Source: Salinicola aestuarinus (lineage in GTDB: Bacteria > Pseudomonadota > Gammaproteobacteria > Pseudomonadales > Halomonadaceae). From it: 64,000 bases of DNA. Under the pieces are notes generated by a model. The model searched no databases. It was given only the letters and a program-made list of their open reading frames with translations, and was not told where the DNA came from. The stretch covers positions 200,933-264,932 of the forward strand of contig NZ_PZJP01000017.1 in assembly GCF_003206645.1 (NCBI RefSeq), in the 5' to 3' direction. Below are positions 8,352 through 15,070 of this stretch, in pieces. Made by a program: the position numbers and the translations under genes. Every line of letters begins with the position of its first letter. The first letter of the stretch is position 1.

Positions 8352-8506
8352 CGCACTGACCTCCAACGTTCGGCGAATCGCGTGAAAACGCGATTACACT
8401 CTATATGGCGCCAAATCACGACGATTTCAATGCCCTCTCCCGGCGTGATGGAGCGACCCTGCCCGCTTTCACCAATGGTCTGATCGTTCAGCAAAGGGCT
8501 TTTCAT
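8348..8506 (-). CDS. Small protein with CsrA-like strand pattern
   Basis: A 52-residue ORF starting MKSPLLNDQ at the ATG at 8506, eight bases behind a perfect AGGAG (8515-8519). Residues 17-43 (GRSITPGEGIEIVVIW, then RHIECNRVFTRF) resemble the CsrA/RsmA pattern [26 protein letters not shown], with a short insertion. The canonical first strand MLxLTRR and the AP-x-x-V-x-VHR end are not present. If real, it would be a highly divergent post-transcriptional regulator; otherwise a small protein of unknown role. It overlaps the next gene by ATGA and diverges from the exported protein gene at 8638. Confidence 0.5.
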   Translation of the reverse strand: MKSPLLNDQTIGESGQGRSITPGEGIEIVVIWRHIECNRVFTRFAERWRSVR

Positions 8507-8637
8507 GCCCATTACTCCTGACTCGTTGCCCAAAGATCCAGCTCCGCCAAAAAAACCTCATTTAAATTTGGATTCTCAGCTAATTTACTAAACGGTTACA
8601 TAAACTTCAGACGCTAACGCGTAACGGGGATATCAAG

Positions 8638-8955
8638 ATGAAAAAACAGATCTTTGCAGCATCCGTAGCGACACTCTTTCTGGGTTTCGCGGGCAGCGCC
8701 TTCGCCCAGAGTACGGCCATGCAGGAAGCCTACGACGCGACCAGTGAGCCCCTGACTGCTGGCTCAGGGATCACCGCCGATGGCTCGATGATTGACGGCG
8801 ACAACACCGGTCACAGCGAGGCGACCAATGCCTCACTCGACGCGATCGAAGCCGAGACTGGAGAAATGACCCAGATTGCCAATGCCGAGGCACTCGACGA
8901 GCTCAATGCCGAAGGCCAGAGCGTGCAGGCGGGAGAGTCGCTGAAAGCGCAGTAA
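8638..8955 (+). CDS. Small acidic exported protein, function unknown
   Basis: A 105-residue protein with a clear Sec signal peptide (MKKQIFAASVATLFLGFAGS, cleavage after AFA) and a mature part of about 80 residues that is strongly acidic and rich in Ala, Glu, Asp, Ser and Gly, with no Cys. Acidic exported proteins are common in halophiles. The AT-rich upstream stretch (about 8550-8610) stands out in this GC-rich window and probably holds the promoter. I do not recognise a family. Confidence 0.75.
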   Translation: MKKQIFAASVATLFLGFAGSAFAQSTAMQEAYDATSEPLTAGSGITADGSMIDGDNTGHSEATNASLDAIEAETGEMTQIANAEALDELNAEGQSVQAGESLKAQ

Positions 8956-8999
8956 CGCGAGTCGAAAGCGCACAGGTTGGCGTCGACCATCGTGTCATT

Positions 9000-9018
9000 C
9001 GGGGCCCACTGGGCCCCG
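9000..9018 (+). terminator. GC-rich hairpin after the exported acidic protein gene
   Basis: Inverted repeat CGGGGCCC-ACT-GGGCCCCG about 45 bases after the stop at 8955. There is only a short T run after it, so it is a weak terminator candidate. Confidence 0.5.
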
Positions 9019-9133
9019 TTGCGATGAGGGTGTCGCTCGCCAGGCTGTCGGCTCGCGATCGACGCGTCGACTGAGTTCGAGGAAAGCCCCGTCAGTGGCT
9101 ACGCTTGTCTCACAGTCCCTTCGGAATGCGATC

Positions 9134-9331
9134 ATGAGCCAATACGTTGTACGGCACTCCACAATCAATGCCTCTCAGCAGGCGCCGGAATGGCTCGTGG
9201 TGGACGAACGCCACGACGAGGTGCCCGACGATCGCTGGATCCAGTCGCGTCATGCCTTCGAGGAAGAAGCGGAGATGGAGGCTGAGAGGCTCAATGGGGA
9301 CGATGACTCCCCGATCGGTAGTGTCGACTGA
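9134..9331 (+). CDS. Small acidic protein, function unknown
   Basis: A 65-residue ORF starting MSQYVVRHSTINASQQAPEW, ending in an acidic tail (EEEAEMEAERLNGDDDSP). The ATG at 9134 is favoured over an in-frame GTG at 9095 because the upstream residues look non-coding, but the ribosome site is weak. No family is recognised. It sits with several other tiny genes between 8.1 and 10.1 kb. Confidence 0.5.
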   Translation: MSQYVVRHSTINASQQAPEWLVVDERHDEVPDDRWIQSRHAFEEEAEMEAERLNGDDDSPIGSVD

Positions 9332-9431
9332 TGTTCGCAATCGATATCTCGCGCCGAGACGGCCGCGCACGATCCCTATTCTACGTCCGCCATCGACACG
9401 CCCGCTCATCGCACCTCACGGAGAAGCCATC

Positions 9432-9578
9432 ATGAAGAAGATTCTTGGCGCCGCCATTGCCAATTGGTTTCGCAAACCGGAAAACCGGGAGAAGGCCAAG
9501 CAGACGGCCAAACGCGCTTACGAGGGTGTTCAACGGCATCGTGCCTCGAGGAACCCGAATAAACCGCCGAAGCGCTGA
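9432..9578 (+). CDS. Tiny basic protein, function unknown
   Basis: A 48-residue basic ORF (MKKILGAAIANWFRKPENRE, then KAKQTAKRAY and a Lys/Arg-Pro-rich end). GGAGA lies about 9-13 bases before the ATG. It begins with a short hydrophobic/amphipathic helix and continues as a charged helix. I recall similar small proteins in marine gammaproteobacteria, without known function. A hairpin (CCGAAGC at 9567 with GCTTCGG) covers its stop codon. Confidence 0.55.
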   Translation: MKKILGAAIANWFRKPENREKAKQTAKRAYEGVQRHRASRNPNKPPKR

Positions 9579-9754
9579 GGCTTCGGCACCCGCGACGGCA
9601 ACTCGAACGCCCCTCTCCCGACGCTTTCACGCTTTCCCCCCTGGAACCTGGGCCAGAACCATCGCGCTACATGACGCGATATCTCGTTCGTCCGCCGGGT
9701 CGGCGTCAACTCCCGGCAACGGAACGGATTGCGCGACGCCCTCGACGACGCGCA

Positions 9755-9774
9755 TACTGTATGCATGAACAGTA
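9755..9774 (+). promoter_or_regulatory. Putative LexA (SOS) box
   Basis: The 20-base sequence TACTGTATGCATGAACAGTA matches the gammaproteobacterial LexA consensus TACTG-N10-CAGTA with both CTGT/ACAG half sites and N8 spacing. It ends 25 bases before the ATG of the DUF1654 gene, the place expected for an operator overlapping a promoter. Confidence 0.75.
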
Positions 9775-9799
9775 GAGTTGCCACCTGGCTCGCGGAGCA

Positions 9800-10045
9800 A
9801 TGATGATCCTCTCTTTTCCCTCCCCCTATCAGCGCCTGAGCCACAGGGTCGACGCGCAGATCCTTCAGGCAAGCCATGAGCACCGTCGGCAGCTAGTCAT
9901 TGCGCGAACCCGTCTCGAATCGGCGGATGACTGGACAGCTATGCTAAAGCAGCTCGAGAGGCAGAAGAATATTCGCGTGATCCCGATCAATACCCGCCAT
10001 GCGCTACTCAGTTGGCGACATCACGCTGACAGAACCGCCTGCTAG
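9800..10045 (+). CDS. DUF1654 family small protein
   Basis: An 81-residue protein matching DUF1654 along its length: SPYQRLSHRVDAQILQASHE, then a DDWTAMLKQLE segment, RVIPIN and a terminal LLSW. The family is found in pseudomonads and relatives and in their phages; its function is unknown. The start is the ATG at 9800 or 9803, with GGAG just upstream. The LexA box at 9755-9774 predicts induction after DNA damage. It stands alone on this strand. Confidence 0.8.
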   Translation: MMILSFPSPYQRLSHRVDAQILQASHEHRRQLVIARTRLESADDWTAMLKQLERQKNIRVIPINTRHALLSWRHHADRTAC

Positions 10046-10148
10046 ACGCCCAAGGGGTGGTGCCGCCCTCTCTCGCCCAGAAGGATGACCCGAGGCGAAG
10101 TTAGCGGCCAGAGCGCGGTGAATTTGTGATACGACGGCTTCGGTGCGC

Positions 10149-10472
10149 TCACTGGCCAGGCGCCAACACGATGACCGCCATACCGGTGAGTGCGACGGAC
10201 GCCCCGACAAGATCCCAAATAGAGGGGGTCACCCCGTCGAAAACCCAAAGCCAGACGATAGCCACGACGACGTACACCCCCCCGTAGGCGGCATAGACGC
10301 GACCGGCAGGTGAGGGGTGCAACGTCAACAACCAGACGAATAACGCAAGACTGGCGGCCGCGGGCACCAGCAGCCAGGCCGATTTTCCCTGTTTCAGCCA
10401 GAGATACGGGAGATAGCAGCCTAGGATTTCGGCTACCGCAGTGGCGAGGAATAGCGCCAAGGTCTTGATCAT
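10149..10472 (-). CDS. YnfA/UPF0060 family membrane protein
   Basis: A 107-residue inner membrane protein with four hydrophobic helices. The opening LALFLATAVAEILGCYLPYL and the segment RVYAAYGGVYVVVAIVWLW are signatures of the YnfA family, which is distantly related to small multidrug resistance pumps. The start is the ATG at 10472 (MIKTLALF); a longer frame upstream (to 10607) has no ribosome site and looks non-coding. It lies about 95 bases downstream of the dps terminator and is probably a separate transcript. Confidence 0.92.
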   Translation of the reverse strand: MIKTLALFLATAVAEILGCYLPYLWLKQGKSAWLLVPAAASLALFVWLLTLHPSPAGRVYAAYGGVYVVVAIVWLWVFDGVTPSIWDLVGASVALTGMAVIVLAPGQ

Positions 10473-10567
10473 CAGCAGACTCGACTCTGGGAGGGTGCGG
10501 CTGGCCTTACACGGGTGACAACGTCTGCACGGAAGGCGCAACTGGCAGACGATGAAAAGGCGGACAC

Positions 10568-10594
10568 AAAAAAACGGCGACGAGAAAATCGCCG
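10568..10594 (-). terminator. Rho-independent terminator of dps
   Basis: Stem CGGCGA (10575-10580) with TCGCCG (10589-10594), followed on the minus strand by seven T. It lies about 30 bases after the dps stop codon. Confidence 0.85.
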
Positions 10595-10624
10595 CCGTAC
10601 TTCTCACCTGACGCTAGACAAGCA

Positions 10625-11155
10625 TTACTCCTGGAGATGCGCTTCGATAAACCACAGGTTGCTGTCCAGGGTTCGGGAGACTCCCGTCAGGAGATCCGAG
10701 GTGTCTTCATCGCCGAGCTCGTCAGTCTCACTAATGGACTTGCGCACGGCGTTGGCGACGCCGCCGTAATGATCCGCCAGCGCCTTGAAATGATCCTGAA
10801 CCTGGTGGATGTCGCTCGGATAGGCTTTCAGGCTGGTGGCGTTGACCACATCCTGAGCCGTACCGTGAGCCGTGCCGCCGAGCTGGACCAGACGTTCAGC
10901 AATTTCGTCGACGTGGGCATCGACGGCCGTGCGGAAACCGTCGAGCATTTCGTGAACGCCAATGAACTGCAGCCCTTTGAGGTTCCAGTGTGCCTGCTTG
11001 ATGGCCAGGGAGAGATCGATCGTTTCTGCCAGGCGCTCGTTCATCAGCGCAACGATCTTGGCGCGCTGATCCTCGGGAATGTCGATCCGGGTCGGGTAGA
11101 GGCTACCCGCGGCGGTTTTGGCGTCCTTGATGTTGCGAGTTTTTGCACTGCTCAT
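10625..11155 (-). CDS. dps: Dps family DNA-protection/iron-storage protein
   Basis: A 176-residue Dps/ferritin-like protein. The interfacial ferroxidase ligands are visible in KQAHWNLKG, FIGVHEMLDGF and the VDEIAERLVQLGG segment. Dps dodecamers oxidise Fe(II) with hydrogen peroxide, store iron and coat DNA in stationary phase or under oxidative stress. The N-terminus is a short basic tail (MSSAKTRNIKDAKT), as in DNA-binding forms. Good AAGGA before the ATG at 11155, and a terminator right after the stop, indicate a single-gene transcript. The regulator (OxyR, RpoS) cannot be read with confidence. Confidence 0.94.
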   Translation of the reverse strand: MSSAKTRNIKDAKTAAGSLYPTRIDIPEDQRAKIVALMNERLAETIDLSLAIKQAHWNLKGLQFIGVHEMLDGFRTAVDAHVDEIAERLVQLGGTAHGTAQDVVNATSLKAYPSDIHQVQDHFKALADHYGGVANAVRKSISETDELGDEDTSDLLTGVSRTLDSNLWFIEAHLQE

Positions 11156-11531
11156 GTGTCACGTCCTTCGTCACTACTCAGTGAAACGCGCCGGTCCAGT
11201 TCTCCACGGCGCCCCTGCGTCACATTTCTAATCTTGGTACGCAGGCGTCAGATATCAAGTCTGAGGCCGCCCAATTGCTAATAATCCTTAAGAAAACGGG
11301 ATGCTGCTCGCTGGGAAGTCAGGTCCTCGAGCACCCGCCTTCGCGGCGCTTGATAGGGTCGCGCTTCGTGATGGCTGCGTGTATGGCTGAAATTGCCCCA
11401 TACAATGGGCCGTACAGAACGGGCGTTGTTATCGCTAACTCTGTTCGAACGAGTCTGGATAGGGTAAGGCAGGCGTGGTGAGGTCTAGCAGGGATTTGGC
11501 AAGCGTGTTTGGACTCGTCTCAACACGTCAT
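11156..11531. other. Gene-free stretch between dps and tRNA-Gly
   Basis: About 376 bases with no supported gene on either strand. It must contain the dps promoter near 11156-11290. Short imperfect repeats occur (TCAGA-TATCAAG-TCTGA near 11247; GCCCCATACAATGGGC near 11396), but I see no clear operator or RNA gene. Confidence 0.5.
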
Positions 11532-11605
11532 TGGAGCGGGTGAAGGGAATCGAACCCTCGTCTTAAGCTTGGGAAGCTTCTGCTCTACCATTGAGCTACA
11601 CCCGC
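11532..11605 (-). tRNA. tRNA-Gly(CCC)
   Basis: Read on the minus strand: acceptor GCGGGTG pairing with CACCCGC, D-arm AGCTCAATGGTAGAGC, anticodon loop CTTCCCAAG giving anticodon CCC, T-arm GAGGGTTCGATTCCCTT, encoded TCCA 3' end. It closely resembles E. coli glyU. Confidence 0.97.
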
Positions 11606-11742
11606 TGAGCCGCAGGCATGGTAAAGCCCGACACCACGATTTGGCAAATACCCGGGTGTAGAGAGGCGAGACCGATCGAGACCCAGGGTTCGATCTCGTG
11701 CCGTGAGAACGCGACTGACCGACCCAGCGACCGCAGTGACAG

Positions 11743-11773
11743 AAAAAATTCCCCGGCACGAAGCTCGGGGAAT
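11743..11773 (-). terminator. Rho-independent terminator on the minus strand
   Basis: Stem ATTCCCCG (11748-11755) with CGGGGAAT (11766-11773), then TTTTTT on the minus strand. No annotated gene of normal size lies upstream of it on that strand, which implies a short transcript starting near 11850-11900. Confidence 0.75.
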
Positions 11774-11860
11774 CAAGGATCTACAACGAACAAGGAGAAT
11801 AAAAGGTCGAGGCCGCAGCCACTAGAGGTCATAACCGTCTCTTGCTGTAGGATATTGACC
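11771..11860 (-). CDS. Possible small peptide ending at a terminator
   Basis: A minus-strand frame with ATG at 11860 (MVNILQQETV) and a second ATG at 11830 (MTSSGCGLDLLFSLFVVDP) ends with TGA at 11771-11773, exactly where the terminator stem begins. The second start has AGAGACGG just upstream. The peptide is hydrophobic at its end. It could be a leader peptide, a small membrane protein or a chance ORF inside a small RNA. Confidence 0.3.
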
Positions 11861-11959
11861 ATATACCCCGACGTTGCGCACTCGCTTTGGCAATGGATGG
11901 CAGACGCAACTCCCCTTCTGAGGCACGTCCTCACTGGCTCTGCTGCCGATCGGTGCTGA

Positions 11960-12274
11960 ATGAACGCCTCACACTTGGAACACATCGTCATCGCGCTCGG
12001 GGTTCAGTGCCTGCTGTGGCCGCTGGTCGGGCGCTGGGTCGCCGGCTCGCTGATCGTCGCGATCTTTCTCGGCCGTGAGATCGCTCAGCACGAATACGCC
12101 GGTGGCGGACCCAACCACGTCGGTGTTCTCTCCGGTCTCTTTCATCACTGGTCGCCCGACTCGATACTCGATGTCCTCTCCCCCGCAGTGGCCTGTGCGC
12201 TGCTCGCGCTATTGGCGCCGGGAAGCTTGCTGTGGCGAAGGCGACGGATACGCCGTCAGCGAGACACTCGCTGA
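11960..12274 (+). CDS. Small membrane protein resembling phage-encoded proteins
   Basis: A 104-residue protein with two hydrophobic segments (about residues 8-36 and 74-92) separated by a conserved-looking FLGREIAQHEY and a W-rich HHWSPDSILDVLSPA segment. I recall this GREIAQAEY-type pattern from small proteins of Gram-negative phages, where they sit near lysis or packaging genes, but no function is known. No other phage gene is nearby, so this may be a remnant next to tRNA genes, a common integration site. Confidence 0.55.
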   Translation: MNASHLEHIVIALGVQCLLWPLVGRWVAGSLIVAIFLGREIAQHEYAGGGPNHVGVLSGLFHHWSPDSILDVLSPAVACALLALLAPGSLLWRRRRIRRQRDTR

Positions 12275-12422
12275 TGGCATCGATGATCGTGACAGGCGGC
12301 GCAAGGCACGCAGACTATCGCGCGGCATGCCCCGATCGGGAGGGAGATTTCAGGCAAGGCGTCAGCAGTCGACAACCCCACCCGCGCTGATGGCTAACTG
12401 GCGAAATGACGAAGGCAACGGC

Positions 12423-12450
12423 AAAAAAAACCCCGGCCCGGAGGCCGGGG
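12423..12450 (-). terminator. Strong rho-independent terminator on the minus strand
   Basis: Stem CCCCGGCC (12431-12438) with GGCCGGGG (12443-12450), then eight T on the minus strand. It follows a region without an ORF and so marks the 3' end of a candidate small RNA. Confidence 0.85.
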
Positions 12451-12599
12451 AAGTACGCAGGGGGTGTCCCCACGCCATTATCAGCGCTCGGACGCGCCGC
12501 GACAGACTGAAATGACTGGTCATTCCGTAGGAGTTGCTGCAGCGTCGGCGCGAACCGAGAGGGGTGGCCGCCCCACACCAAACCTTACCTTCAGACACG

Positions 12600-12624
12600 A
12601 AAAAGCCGGCTACAAGAGCCGGCT
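12600..12624 (-). terminator. Terminator of tRNA-Ser
   Basis: Stem AGCCGGCT (12604-12611) with AGCCGGCT (12617-12624), followed by TTTTT on the minus strand, 14 bases after the CCA of tRNA-Ser. Confidence 0.85.
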
Positions 12625-12637
12625 GATTCAGAATACG

Positions 12638-12725
12638 TGGCGGAGGGGGAGGGATTCGAACCCTCGAAGCCTTTCGACTTACACACTTTCCAGGCGTGCT
12701 CCTTCGACCACTCGGACACCCCTCC
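12638..12725 (-). tRNA. tRNA-Ser(GGA)
   Basis: An 88-base class II tRNA on the minus strand: acceptor GGAGGGG pairing with CCCCTCC, anticodon stem-loop GCACGCCTGGAAAGTGTG with anticodon GGA, a long variable arm (AAGTCGAAAGGCTT), T-arm GAGGGTTCGAATCCCTC and encoded GCCA end. Confidence 0.97.
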
Positions 12726-12819
12726 GCATTGTCATCCCGATCTCGGCGTGCGTGACGCCTCGTTCAGAACGGCGCACATAATATCGAGCTAAACCCGTGA
12801 TCGCAAGACATTTTTTGAA

Positions 12820-13398
12820 TCAGCGTCCTTTCTCTTCACCATCCCAGCGCTCGACGAACTTCTCGTGAGCCTCCCTGGGCGCCTCACGCAGTTTTCCCGC
12901 CGGATGGCCCAGATAGAGATAACCCAGCAGCTGCTCATGCTCACCGAGCCCCAGCGCCTGCCATACCCCTCGATCATGGGCGTAGGTGCCGGTACGCCAC
13001 ATCGCGCCCAACCCCTGCGCGAAGGCGGCGTAGAGCATGGCGTGGGCAGCACAGCCCGCCGTGATGATTTGCTCCACCGGCGGGACTTTTTTGTTGTCCG
13101 GCGTGATGTGGGCGATCACCGCGATGATCAACGGTGCGCGCTTGGGCTTCTTGCGCGCCGCGGCAAGATGCTTCTCGCTGATCTCGGGATCCGTCTGCCG
13201 ATCCGATTCCGCGAAGATTTCACCCAACCGGTCGATTCCGGTGCCGCTGAATTCGATGAAGCGGTAAGGCCTCATCTCCTTGTGGTCCGGCGCGCGAAGC
13301 GCGGCGCGGTAGAGCGCATCGAGCTGATCTGCCGAGGGCGCAGGCCCCTCGAGCTTACCCATCGAGCGACGCTGATGAAGCAGTTCCAAAGCATCCAT
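12820..13398 (-). CDS. YdjA-like nitroreductase family protein
   Basis: A 192-residue FMN-dependent nitroreductase of the small YdjA type. It starts MDALELLHQRRSMGKLEGPA and has the flavin-binding segment ALRAPDHKEMRPYRFIEF and the late GLGAMWRTG and LLGYLYLGHP segments. These enzymes reduce nitro compounds or quinones with NAD(P)H; the physiological substrate is unknown. The ATG at 13398 has a perfect AAGGAG at the right distance; the open frame further upstream runs antisense-like through queF and is not coding. Next to tRNA-Ser and 62 bases after queF on the same strand. Confidence 0.9.
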   Translation of the reverse strand: MDALELLHQRRSMGKLEGPAPSADQLDALYRAALRAPDHKEMRPYRFIEFSGTGIDRLGEIFAESDRQTDPEISEKHLAAARKKPKRAPLIIAVIAHITPDNKKVPPVEQIITAGCAAHAMLYAAFAQGLGAMWRTGTYAHDRGVWQALGLGEHEQLLGYLYLGHPAGKLREAPREAHEKFVERWDGEEKGR

Positions 13399-13460
13399 GT
13401 TCGACTCCTTCGCAACCCTTTGCCCCTGAACCGCTATCGGCTCACCTGGGGTCATACGAT

Positions 13461-14300
13461 TCACTGGCGCAGTAGACGCGGTGGCAGCGTAGGTGACCAG
13501 CCAGGGGTTGCCCGCCAGGGATTGATGTCGAGACCACCGCGACGGACGTAACGTGCCATTACCATCAGTCGCTCGGGACGACAGCGTGCCATGAGATCCA
13601 CGAACAGGTGCTCGACACAGTGCTCGTGAAAATCCTGGTGCTGTCGGTAGGAGACGATATAACGCAAGAGCGAGGCAGGATCGATCCGTGGCCCCCGGTA
13701 CTGAATGACGACACTCCCCCAGTCCGGCTGACCGGTGACGGGGCAATTGGATTTGAGCAGATGGGAATGCAGTGTCTGCTCGACCACCCTCGCCTCGTCG
13801 CAGACGAGCAGGTCCGGCGCCGGCGCGTAGCGATCGATATCGACCTCAAGCGCGTCGAGACTCTCCCCGGGCAAGGGTGCCGGGGCCAACTCGGACGCGT
13901 CCGGCGAGAAGAGCTCGACGCTGACCTCGGCCCCTGCGATGGCCGTCAGATCGCGTCGCAGCGTGCCGACCACGCTGTCACGGTCGCTGAAGGTGGTCTG
14001 ATTGAAACTGTTGAGATAGAGCTTCCAGGACTTCGATTCGATCAGACACGGGGAGTCCGCCGGCAGCCGAAATCGTGCCACGGCGACTACCGGCTTGCCG
14101 CGCGGGTTGAGCCAGGAGAGCTCGAAGGCCCACCACTCGTCACCGCCCACAAACGGTAGCGCGCTCTCGGTGATCCCCAGCGGCGCGCGATTGGCGGCAC
14201 GCTCGATGGGGAACAGCAGGCTGGCATCGTAGCGCTCCGGGTAGGCCGATTCACGACCGAGTGGCGCATCGGTCAACGTATCGGGACGCTCAGCGCTCAC
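13461..14300 (-). CDS. queF: NADPH-dependent 7-cyano-7-deazaguanine reductase
   Basis: A 279-residue type II QueF (E. coli 282). It reduces preQ0 to preQ1 with NADPH in queuosine biosynthesis. The substrate-binding motif ESKSWKLYLNSFNQT and the catalytic Cys in LLKSNCPVTGQPDW are intact, as is the C-terminal HEHCVEHLF segment. I place the start at the GTG at 14300 because it has AAGGGGA eight bases before it and its GTGA overlaps the stop of yadH; a GTG at 14333 is open but has no such site. It is the last gene of a yadG-yadH-queF unit. Confidence 0.96.
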   Translation of the reverse strand: MSAERPDTLTDAPLGRESAYPERYDASLLFPIERAANRAPLGITESALPFVGGDEWWAFELSWLNPRGKPVVAVARFRLPADSPCLIESKSWKLYLNSFNQTTFSDRDSVVGTLRRDLTAIAGAEVSVELFSPDASELAPAPLPGESLDALEVDIDRYAPAPDLLVCDEARVVEQTLHSHLLKSNCPVTGQPDWGSVVIQYRGPRIDPASLLRYIVSYRQHQDFHEHCVEHLFVDLMARCRPERLMVMARYVRRGGLDINPWRATPGWSPTLPPRLLRQ

Positions 14301-15070
14301 GAGCGAATCCCCTTGCCTCGATTGAGCATCCACAGCGCCAGGCTCCAGAACACCACAATGAACGCAGCGATCGCGACCAGAGCGCCGGCCACAGGAATGT
14401 CGGAGATGCCGAGGATGCCGTAGCGGAAAGCGTTGACCATATACAGGATCGGATTCGCCATCGCGATGCTCTGCCAGAAATCGGGCAGCAGATCGATCGA
14501 GTAGAAGACACCGCCGAGGTAGGTGAGCGGAGTCAGCACAAAGATCGGGATGATCGAGATATCGTCGAACTTCTTCGCCAATAGCGCATTGATGAAGCCC
14601 GCGATGGAGAACAGCAGCGCCGTCATGATCACCACGCTCAGCGTCAGCAGCGGATGGTGCAGACTGAAGTCAGTAAAAAAGAACGAGACCAGGGTCACGA
14701 TGAGACCAACGCCGAGGCCACGCGCCGCACCGCCGATGACGAAGCCGCCGAGAATCACCCAGTTGGGCATCGGCGAGACCATCATCTCTTCGACACTGCG
14801 CTGAAACTTGTTGGAAAAGAACGACGAGGCCACGTTGGAATAGCTGTTGGTGATCACCGACATCATGATCAGCCCGGGCACGATATATGACATGTAGGAG
14901 ATGCCGTGCATCTCGCCGACCCGGGAACCGATCAGATTGCCGAAGATGATGAAGTACATCGTCATGGTGATGGACGGCGGCACCAGCGTCTGCGGCCAGA
15001 TGCGCATGAAACGCCGAATCTCTTTGACCACCATGGTCCAGAGGGAAATCAGTAGCTGTCGATGATTCAC
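14297..15070 (-). CDS. yadH: ABC transporter permease, YadH-like
   Basis: A 257-residue ABC-2 type permease with six predicted membrane helices; the FGNLIGSRVGEMHGISYMSY and SPMPNWVILGG segments match YadH. The start is a GTG at 15070, with AAGGAG upstream, overlapping the stop of the ATPase gene (GTGA). YadGH is an uncharacterised exporter of the DrrAB/NodIJ class; the substrate is not known. The dense overlaps yadG-yadH-queF point to one operon. Confidence 0.92.
   Translation of the reverse strand: MNHRQLLISLWTMVVKEIRRFMRIWPQTLVPPSITMTMYFIIFGNLIGSRVGEMHGISYMSYIVPGLIMMSVITNSYSNVASSFFSNKFQRSVEEMMVSPMPNWVILGGFVIGGAARGLGVGLIVTLVSFFFTDFSLHHPLLTLSVVIMTALLFSIAGFINALLAKKFDDISIIPIFVLTPLTYLGGVFYSIDLLPDFWQSIAMANPILYMVNAFRYGILGISDIPVAGALVAIAAFIVVFWSLALWMLNRGKGIRS

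Larger units (their letters stand above)
11606..11959. other. Gene-poor stretch with a minus-strand terminator and possible short ORF
   Basis: No long gene. It holds a minus-strand terminator (11743-11773) directly behind the stop of a possible 19- or 29-codon ORF, described separately. The 130 bases between the terminator and the tRNA-Gly presumably carry the tRNA promoter. Confidence 0.5.
12275..12637. other. Gene-free stretch with two minus-strand terminators
   Basis: No supported protein gene. Two strong minus-strand terminators lie here: 12600-12624, which serves tRNA-Ser, and 12423-12450, which has no annotated gene between it and the first. The 150 bases between them may be a small RNA gene. 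The stretch 12275-12420 shows nothing I recognise. Confidence 0.5.

Noticed and set aside
9147..9578. A 143-codon frame ending with the 48-residue basic protein
   Set aside because: The upstream part overlaps the 65-residue gene in another frame and looks non-coding; the internal ATG at 9432 has a ribosome site.
12275..12637. Signal recognition particle RNA or 6S RNA near tRNA-Ser
   Set aside because: The conserved GGAAGGAAGCAGCC-type loop of 4.5S RNA and the 6S open-bubble pattern are not found.
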